DNA from: Helicobacter cetorum
GTDB taxonomy: Bacteria; Campylobacterota; Campylobacteria; Campylobacterales; DZAY01
Reading direction: 5' to 3'
DNA: 37,205 nucleotides
Assembly (NCBI GenBank): GCA_022729735.1
Contig: DZAY01000023.1
Span: 1 to 37,205, forward strand
Below, piece after piece: positions 32,233 to 37,205 of this stretch (the first letter of the stretch is position 1; each line of letters begins with the position of its first letter). Under the pieces are notes generated by a model. It searched no databases, was not told the DNA's origin, and saw only the letters and a program-made list of their open reading frames with translations. A program made the translations under genes and the position numbers.

Positions 32233-33891
32233 ATGCCTATTTCACAATCATATTTCGATAGCTTAAAAGCTACAAACACATCTCAAGGTTACAGTTTAGG
32301 TCTCTTAGATTTAGGTGCAGGTGGATTAAATTCAACTACTTCACCACGAAAAGTTTTATCAAAAATTACATTTAATGCTTTAAATAGTGTAGATATTGCA
32401 ATTGCAGGTTATAGCGATAAAGATGTAAATAGTATCTACGAAACAGTTGATACTGTGGCTTCTACTTACATTAGTGCTTCTTTAACAGCACAAGATTTTA
32501 CAGATAATGCAGATGGCACATTTACAAAAAGTGGCTTAACTTTAGCACTGGACGATGTAACTATTACAAGTATAACTCTTAAAGCAGTTACTACAAAAGA
32601 TGGTTTAGAGACATTTGTAGCTACATTCACAACAGCAACAGAAAGTGCAGATGTGGATATGCTAGAGGTCAAAAAAGCACTCGGTGGAACGGCAGATTTA
32701 AGTGGTCTAAAAATAAACGGGGCTATCGCCGATGAAATGGCACTAATCGACGAAAAAATTGAAAAATTAGAGCTTTTAGCTGAAGAGACAAAAATAGCTC
32801 ATAACTCGGTAGTAGATGAAATCGCAGATAGAGTTGATGAGCAAGATAAAAAACTAGATGCACTTGGTGTTGCAAGTGGTGGAGATGTAACGGTCTTAGC
32901 CGCTAAACTAACGGCATTAGACAACCTTACAGCAAGTAGTGCAGGTGCAAGTTTAGCTTTTGCAGCAGATTCAAATCAAAAGACACTCAAAAACAGATTA
33001 GTTACTAGATTATCGCAAACTCAAACCACTAGTCTTGGTAGTTATGGATTTAATACACACGGTAATGGTAATACACTTCCATATAAATTAATAATCACCA
33101 AATATAGTGATGTTGCGATTGAGTTTTTAAATAAATCATCTTCTAACTTGTTAATCAAAAAAACTTATTCTATTGATGGAGCAGGGGCAAATAATGAGGC
33201 GAATATAACAGCATATTCAACTTGGAATAATAGTGGAACAAATAGCATTTCGTTTAATGTTGCAGATGGTAGTAAATATGCAAATGGTCAAACAGTTGGA
33301 TTTATATTTTTAGACGACAAAGGAAGAGAAACTTTTAGAAATAGTTCTATTATATATAGTATAAGTACAAACACTATTCAAATGAATTATTCAGAGGGTA
33401 TTTTTGCTTCACACCTTCCTGTTGGCGGAAGTGTTAAAATAACTATTTTGCCTACATCTGTTATTTTTAAATATGAAAATACAAATTACTTTGAATTTTT
33501 ACCATACACAAAACACTCAAATTTAGCGACTTGGGATAACTCTGGAGCTTCAAGCTATCAATTTGATACTACAAGCACAAATGTAAGTGCAACTCAAGAA
33601 GTCACAATCGAATTTTACAATAATGGGACTTTCGTAACTTCTCAAAGTGGCTTAGTTACAGATGTAACAAGCGGAGTAGTAAAAACTGACATAGTAGTTG
33701 GCACACCTCCGACATACACAAGCACTAAAATAAAAGTTAAAAATCCAGCAAGAGCTTGGAATAACACAAGAGACGGCACAGGTTCATATAAAATATCGTA
33801 TACAGCCTACGAAGACTTGCAATCAATCGTAATCACAAAACCTGATGAAACAACAATCGCAATCGATGGCGATACAGCTGATACACAGTAA
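32233..33891 (+). CDS. Tail fibre / receptor-binding candidate (552 aa)
   Basis: This large Thr/Ser/Ala-rich beta protein has a coiled coil (about 170-215, IEKLELLAEETKIAHNSVVD onward) separating an N-terminal domain from long beta-rich C-terminal domains. That is the form of a trimeric fibre or receptor-binding protein. The ATG at 32233 (MPISQSYFDSLKAT) is chosen because AAAAGG lies upstream; an earlier start would run through the hairpins. The gene sits between tail and lysis genes, the usual spot for host-range proteins. The exact function is not proven. Confidence 0.6.
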   Translation: MPISQSYFDSLKATNTSQGYSLGLLDLGAGGLNSTTSPRKVLSKITFNALNSVDIAIAGYSDKDVNSIYETVDTVASTYISASLTAQDFTDNADGTFTKSGLTLALDDVTITSITLKAVTTKDGLETFVATFTTATESADVDMLEVKKALGGTADLSGLKINGAIADEMALIDEKIEKLELLAEETKIAHNSVVDEIADRVDEQDKKLDALGVASGGDVTVLAAKLTALDNLTASSAGASLAFAADSNQKTLKNRLVTRLSQTQTTSLGSYGFNTHGNGNTLPYKLIITKYSDVAIEFLNKSSSNLLIKKTYSIDGAGANNEANITAYSTWNNSGTNSISFNVADGSKYANGQTVGFIFLDDKGRETFRNSSIIYSISTNTIQMNYSEGIFASHLPVGGSVKITILPTSVIFKYENTNYFEFLPYTKHSNLATWDNSGASSYQFDTTSTNVSATQEVTIEFYNNGTFVTSQSGLVTDVTSGVVKTDIVVGTPPTYTSTKIKVKNPARAWNNTRDGTGSYKISYTAYEDLQSIVITKPDETTIAIDGDTADTQ

Positions 33892-33901
33892 AAGAATTTA
33901 G

Positions 33902-34093
33902 ATGGAAGATTTAGAAATTTATACAACTGGTGCAGTTGCTATTTATACGGCTATTATCTATCTTTTGCCACGAAGATATGCCGATAAAATCGCAATTATC
34001 GTGGATGGAATAATCTGGGTTGGCAACAAACTAGAAGAGGCTAAAAACTCTAAAGGTGGGCTTACGATGGAACGAGATGGGAATGTTAAATAA
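33902..34093 (+). CDS. Holin candidate (63 aa)
   Basis: The 63-aa protein has two hydrophobic stretches (about 9-22 and 27-41) around a short RRYADK turn and a charged tail, the shape of a small holin. It is the first gene of the lysis module and its end overlaps the DUF1353 gene. No family motif proves it. Another small membrane protein (34742-34834) could also be the holin. Confidence 0.5.
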   Translation: MEDLEIYTTGAVAIYTAIIYLLPRRYADKIAIIVDGIIWVGNKLEEAKNSKGGLTMERDGNVK

Positions 34094-34382
34094 ACTTCCC
34101 TCATTTCGCCCATTTCAAGATAAATTAGAACTTGCAGAAGATTTTAAAATTAGAATAGATAACCAACTTATTTTAATTCCAAAAGGGTTCAAGTTCGATG
34201 GAGCGAGTATTCCTAATTTTGTATGGGCAATTTTGGATTTAAAGCCAACTGATAGCCAAATGCTTGTGCCAAGTTTGGTCCACGATTTTTTGTTCACTTA
34301 CAAGTTGTTTAGTAGAGAAAAATGGAAAGTAACGGCTATGTATCAGGCTGTAAGAATTTTTGGAGGGGGGCATTGGGAATGA
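34077..34382 (+). CDS. DUF1353-like protein (about 101 aa)
   Basis: The sequence FKFDGASIPNFVWAILDLKP and LVHDFLFTYKLFSREKWKV match the DUF1353 family of phage proteins, with the typical GFKFDGASIP core. The family is common near lysis genes but its function is not established. ATG at 34077 or 34083 is preferred over an upstream GTG inside the previous gene. It ends as ATGA overlapping the next start. Confidence 0.75.
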   Translation: MGMLNKLPSFRPFQDKLELAEDFKIRIDNQLILIPKGFKFDGASIPNFVWAILDLKPTDSQMLVPSLVHDFLFTYKLFSREKWKVTAMYQAVRIFGGGHWE

Positions 34383-34726
34383 TAGATTTTTTAAATTTTA
34401 TGGAACAACACCCAGTTTTTATCGGGATAGTTGTAAATTTTGTGCTAATACCCATCGGGTGGTTAATAATAAATAACCTAATCAGCATCAAAAAAAAATT
34501 TGAAGCTGACATCGTAAATCAAAAAGAGATTATTAAAAAATTGGATAAATCAATTGCAAATCAGCAGAGCGAAATAGAAAAATTGATTGATTTGTACGAA
34601 AAATTGAGTAAAAAATTGGATGATGGAATGTGCTTATTTAAAGAAGTTGTCTTAGATTTGCGAGACAATGGGCATTTGAACGACGAAACAAGCAACAATA
34701 TAAAAAAATGGTTGAGTAATCATTAA
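34379..34726 (+). CDS. Membrane-anchored coiled-coil protein (115 aa), spanin-like or lysis accessory
   Basis: The protein begins MIDFLNFMEQHPVFIGIVVN, with a membrane segment at about 13-36. A long coiled coil follows (FEADIVNQKEIIKKLDKSIA onward). Rz-like spanins and XhlA-type lysis accessories share this shape. The ATG overlaps the stop of the DUF1353 gene (ATGA). A longer reading that begins inside that gene was rejected. Lysis role is inferred from neighbours. Confidence 0.55.
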   Translation: MIDFLNFMEQHPVFIGIVVNFVLIPIGWLIINNLISIKKKFEADIVNQKEIIKKLDKSIANQQSEIEKLIDLYEKLSKKLDDGMCLFKEVVLDLRDNGHLNDETSNNIKKWLSNH

Positions 34727-34741
34727 AAATAAGGACTTAAA

Positions 34742-34834
34742 ATGCCAGATATGGTAGAGGGACTTAAACAAGTATTTGTTTTAGTAATAATTATATCTAT
34801 TGCAATAGGTTATGTAATATCAAAAATTTTTTAA
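34742..34834 (+). CDS. Tiny membrane protein (30 aa)
   Basis: The product is MPDMVEGLKQVFVLVIIISI followed by AIGYVISKIF, a single membrane helix. AAGGACTTAAA precedes the ATG as a ribosome site, and the endolysin gene follows 15 bases later. It may be a holin, antiholin or other small lysis protein. Confidence 0.5.
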   Translation: MPDMVEGLKQVFVLVIIISIAIGYVISKIF

Positions 34835-34849
34835 ACGAAAGGAAGATTT

Positions 34850-35338
34850 ATGCCTAACTACGGCTTAACTCACTTTGCACATTTGCAAGATTGCATAAAT
34901 TTAACTTGCGAAATTTTGGGAAACGGAAAAAATGATGTGGCTAATGCTTTATTATTAGAAACAATTGCAACAGAAACCAATTTAGGTACATTAGAAGATA
35001 AAACAATCGGAGCTGGAATGGGATTAGCTCAATTCGATAAAATTCCATTTTACGATATAAGAGATAGAACAAGCCCAAAATTAATTTTACAAATAAAAGA
35101 AAAAATCGGGGTTGATATAAGAGTTGTGGAATGGCAAGATTTAAGATACAACCCTCTTTTAAGTGTGTTATTTTGTAGATTATTTTACAAGCTAGTAAAA
35201 GAGGAAATACCATCAAATTTGCAGCTTAGAGCAATGTATTGGAAAAAATATTATAACACAGTGCATGGTAAAGGCACAGTTGAGCATTATGTAAAAAGTG
35301 TAGAGAGAATGGAGGAATTTAAAGCTAAGTTACTTTAA
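34850..35338 (+). CDS. Endolysin-like lysozyme/transglycosylase (162 aa)
   Basis: Residues about 30-70 have a lysozyme-like core: TIATETNLGTLEDKTIGAGM followed by GLAQFDKIPFYDIRD, with E40 or E43 as a likely catalytic Glu and GLAQFD as a substrate-groove motif. The protein has no signal peptide, so it would need a holin. AAAGGAAG precedes the ATG. It ends the rightward late operon and is followed by two hairpins. Muralytic role is likely; the enzyme class is less certain. Confidence 0.75.
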   Translation: MPNYGLTHFAHLQDCINLTCEILGNGKNDVANALLLETIATETNLGTLEDKTIGAGMGLAQFDKIPFYDIRDRTSPKLILQIKEKIGVDIRVVEWQDLRYNPLLSVLFCRLFYKLVKEEIPSNLQLRAMYWKKYYNTVHGKGTVEHYVKSVERMEEFKAKLL

Positions 35339-35344
35339 TTTTTT

Positions 35345-35392
35345 CTATCACTCTCTAAAGGTTATTAATTTTTAGCTTTTAGAGAGCGATAG
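35345..35392. terminator. Long imperfect hairpin between convergent genes
   Basis: CTATCACTCTCTAAAG (35345-35360) pairs with CTTTTAGAGAGCGATAG (35376-35392) with one mismatch and one bulge, around a 15-base loop. It lies directly after the endolysin stop and faces the resolvase-like gene, so a bidirectional terminator is the simplest reading. The centre is not palindromic, which argues against a telomere core. Confidence 0.6.
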
Positions 35393-35396
35393 GAAG

Positions 35397-35435
35397 CCCC
35401 CACTTCAAAAATTCGTCAGAATTTTAAGTGGTGGG
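35397..35435. terminator. Second imperfect hairpin before the resolvase-like stop
   Basis: AAAATTC (35408-35414) pairs with GAATTTT (35419-35425) around GTCA, and CACTT with AAGTG outside a two-base bulge. It probably terminates one or both converging transcripts. Confidence 0.5.
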
Positions 35436-35446
35436 TAGTTCACTAG

Positions 35447-36652
35447 TTATTTTTCTAAATCATTTACTATAAAATAATTAATGTAAAATTCAATAGATTC
35501 CACATTACTATGTCCCTTTTCATCTCCCATAAAAAATCTTTTTTCTTTTATCTCTTTCCCATCTTTTGTTCTATTATATAGCTCTTCTGCAACCATAGCG
35601 TGCGCGGCTCTTATATCTTGTACAGAGTATAAATTTTTTACAAATAAAAACTTTTGTAAATTTGTTTTCATATTTCCTCTACCTTCAACTTTATTAAAAC
35701 AATTAAAAATTTTAGCACTTATTGTTTCATCCGTGCCATGCCTTTTTATAAATTCTCTACCTAATTCATCTTTTAGAGTTTCTATTGCATTTATTACTTC
35801 GTTTGCATTTTTACCTATAGAATGTATTTTAAACTCAATTGTCGATTTTTTGCTTTTTAGCTGTCCAGTAAAACCTATAATTAAATTATCTATTTTTCTA
35901 TATATACCATGAGGTATTTCTGTAGTTCGTCTACCAAGTTTTAGGGCAGCATATAAAGTTAATATTGTTATTTTTTCTTGCTTAGTATATTTTTGTAAGT
36001 TATCAATGCAATCCTCCAAAAACTCAATATTTTTAAAATACTCTTTTATACTCAATTTTGGAAGTTTTGTTAAGTCACTTAATTTTTCTCTATTTTTTAA
36101 ATTATCATTATAATAGTTTTCAACTCTCACTGGGAGCTTTAATAATTCTATTGCTTTCTCTTTTATTTCATTTTTTATCTTTAAATTGTCTTTAATCTTA
36201 CCAATTAGATTATGTAAATTCTTTTTCATAGTTGTGTATTTATTTAGACTATAAATAGCTCCTTTAAAGTCATCAATCACTTCATACACCTCATCTATTT
36301 TACAATTTTCAATTTGTAAACAAAATCTATTATAGAGTTCATCCCAAGTTTTAAAATCGTAAATAGTTAGCATATCTTTTTCAAGAATATCCTCACACTT
36401 AAAATTATTTATAACTTTTTTTTGCTCATCTATTTTTATTTCAAAAAGTTTTATTAGCATTTCATTTTTTTTTGCATTATTAATTCTAGAGTTTTTAACA
36501 TATTCAATCATATGCCCCACATCTCCATATATAATATTATTAATAATTGCAAATTTACCAGATTGCTTTTTTCTATAATTAAAAATTCTTTTATTCCAAT
36601 CCGTTTTTTTATCAAATTGTTTTAAAAAATCTATAACATTTAATTCGCCCAT
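35447..36652 (-). CDS. Telomere resolvase (protelomerase)-like tyrosine recombinase (401 aa)
   Basis: The C-terminal half carries tyrosine-recombinase residues in the pattern of telomere resolvases: GRRTTEI (240-246, first Arg), FTGQLKSK (261-268, Lys266), RAAHA (348-352, second Arg), GHSNVESIEFY (380-390, H381 and Y390, nine residues apart). GRR..E and GQ-K fit ResT- and TelN-like enzymes better than ordinary integrases (usually TG.R..E and LGH). The N-terminal half is helical, without an obvious SAM-like arm domain. Telomere resolvases cut a palindromic site and seal both sides as hairpins, giving linear replicons. It is last in the operon with two small genes, driven by the second copy of the 47-bp promoter. 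An integrase is the main alternative. Confidence 0.7.
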   Translation of the reverse strand: MGELNVIDFLKQFDKKTDWNKRIFNYRKKQSGKFAIINNIIYGDVGHMIEYVKNSRINNAKKNEMLIKLFEIKIDEQKKVINNFKCEDILEKDMLTIYDFKTWDELYNRFCLQIENCKIDEVYEVIDDFKGAIYSLNKYTTMKKNLHNLIGKIKDNLKIKNEIKEKAIELLKLPVRVENYYNDNLKNREKLSDLTKLPKLSIKEYFKNIEFLEDCIDNLQKYTKQEKITILTLYAALKLGRRTTEIPHGIYRKIDNLIIGFTGQLKSKKSTIEFKIHSIGKNANEVINAIETLKDELGREFIKRHGTDETISAKIFNCFNKVEGRGNMKTNLQKFLFVKNLYSVQDIRAAHAMVAEELYNRTKDGKEIKEKRFFMGDEKGHSNVESIEFYINYFIVNDLEK

Positions 36653-36663
36653 ACTTATCCTTC

Positions 36664-36771
36664 TTACTGCTTTTCAAAAATTTTTTCTTGAGTGTAATTT
36701 ATGTTTCCGCTTTCTTTAAAAAACATAATTATGTCATCTTTTTTTGCTAAAACTTTTTTAAAAATTCTCAT
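36664..36771 (-). CDS. Tiny protein before the resolvase-like gene (35 aa)
   Basis: The product is MRIFKKVLAKKDDIIMFFKE followed by SGNINYTQEKIFEKQ. It is basic and helical. The ribosome site is weak. The resolvase start lies 11 bases after its stop, and the hairpin-leader module precedes it. Its role is unknown; ribosome loading for the resolvase is possible. Confidence 0.4.
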   Translation of the reverse strand: MRIFKKVLAKKDDIIMFFKESGNINYTQEKIFEKQ

Positions 36772-36785
36772 ATTGTTGTTTTTCT

Positions 36786-36846
36786 TTTTTTGAGTGATTG
36801 ATACCATATAAAGCCCACGGTGGTGGGCTTTAAGAGGATAAAATTA
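36786..36846 (-). repeat. Hairpin-leader module, copy 4 (minus strand)
   Basis: On the minus strand the stop codon region is followed by CCTCTTAAAGCCCACCACCG and a GTGGGCTT arm (36810-36831 hairpin), and then CACTCAAAAAAAG. The order CCTCTT, GCCCAC hairpin, ACTC plus A-run matches copies 1-3 at 13.4-13.9 kb. Its orientation agrees with the leftward operon. Confidence 0.7.
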
Positions 36847-37053
36847 ATAGCTTTTAACTTCTATATTTTGCATTGTAGGGCTCATATTAATGCAATCAGT
36901 TTTATAAACTTCAATTTTTCCATCTTTAAATTCTTTATCAGCTTCAAAAAAAAGCTGATTATTTTTTGAAAAAATTTTAACACAACCAACATCCACCCCT
37001 ATAACTTTTGCAAATTTTGCCGCTCTCTCGTTCAAATCATTTAATAAATGCAT
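36844..37053 (-). CDS. Hypothetical small protein (69 aa)
   Basis: The 69-aa protein (MHLLNDLNERAAKFAKVIGV at the start, acidic middle EADKEFKDGKIEV) looks like a compact alpha/beta domain. No family is recognised. AGGAG lies 7 bases before the ATG. It is the first gene after the leftward promoter at 37097-37143 and the first gene of the telomere-resolvase operon. Confidence 0.55.
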   Translation of the reverse strand: MHLLNDLNERAAKFAKVIGVDVGCVKIFSKNNQLFFEADKEFKDGKIEVYKTDCINMSPTMQNIEVKSY

Positions 37054-37096
37054 CTAAATCTCCTATTTTTTTTAAAAGTTCGCCTAGTTGCTTCCC

Positions 37097-37143
37097 TTTT
37101 ATACCCAAAATTATACTCTAATAAACTTAAAATAAATTTAAAA
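37097..37143 (-). promoter_or_regulatory. Leftward promoter, copy 2 of the 47-bp duplicated control sequence
   Basis: All 47 bases are identical to 11009-11055 and have the same orientation. The -10 TATAAT is the complement of 37110-37115. It drives the 69-aa gene, the 35-aa ORF and the resolvase-like gene. Confidence 0.8.
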
Positions 37144-37205
37144 AAGAACTAAAAAGAACTAAAAAGAACTAAAAAGAACTAAAAAGAACTAAAAAGAACT
37201 AAAAA
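37141..37205. repeat. 10-bp direct repeats, array C, running off the window end
   Basis: AAAAAGAACT is repeated six times without change, followed by AAAAA at the window edge. Read as AGAACTAAAA it resembles array A units (GACACTCAAA) in the ACTNAAA core. As in region 11009-11106, it lies just upstream of the duplicated promoter. The true length cannot be known from this window. Confidence 0.85.

Noticed and set aside
35345-35392. Telomere palindrome next to the resolvase-like gene
   Set aside because: The arms contain a mismatch and a bulge, and the 15-base centre has no symmetry. It was kept only as a terminator and a low-level finding.

Overview
The window looks like the near-complete genome of a temperate, long-tailed phage that probably lives as an extrachromosomal phage-plasmid. 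The DNA is very AT-rich. Several promoters have a clear TATAAT -10 but no obvious -35, and most genes carry AAGGAG-type ribosome sites. Together with the protein sequences this suggests a Campylobacterota host (Campylobacter, Arcobacter or Sulfurimonas relatives), but that is inference. No chromosomal host gene and no tRNA was recognised.

Layout. 1-500 is non-coding and rich in repeats (20-bp iterons, inverted repeats), followed by one small gene. 985-7231 is a leftward early operon: a Cro-like regulator, a chain of tiny overlapping ORFs, and a 1349-aa primase-TOPRIM-helicase replication protein. 7344-7859 is the divergent CI-like repressor. 7997-9914 is a cargo ('moron') segment with a stand-alone HsdR-N-type nuclease-like protein and a broken DUF4041/T5orf172 gene. 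9915-10243 holds an array of stem-loop repeats ending in an intrinsic terminator. 10244-13100 holds a small leftward operon, an HTH regulator and a ParM-like actin partition operon, separated by arrays of 10-11 bp direct repeats. 13102-14148 is a set of small genes separated by copies of a hairpin/leader module.

14164-35338 is the virion region. Portal and large terminase run leftward and the capsid and tail genes run rightward, as in P2 packaging genes. The capsid genes are lambda-like (gpD/gpE type), with an XkdF-type protease. The tail has a tube protein, G/GT-type chaperones joined by a clear -1 frameshift signal, and a 2139-aa tape measure, with no recognisable contractile sheath. Host-recognition genes (GHTH-repeat fibre, second fibre) and lysis genes (small membrane proteins, endolysin) follow. 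35447-37053 is a leftward operon ending in a 401-aa tyrosine-recombinase-fold protein that best fits the telomere resolvase (protelomerase) family.

The main hypothesis is that the large RepA-like protein, the ParM-like system and the telomere-resolvase-like protein form the maintenance kit of an N15-like linear phage-plasmid in an unusual host lineage. The resolvase operon and the 10993-10244 operon share an identical 47-bp promoter next to related 10-bp repeats, which suggests one regulator controls both. The hairpin telomere itself was not found. The right end of the window stops inside a tandem repeat, so the terminus may be missing.
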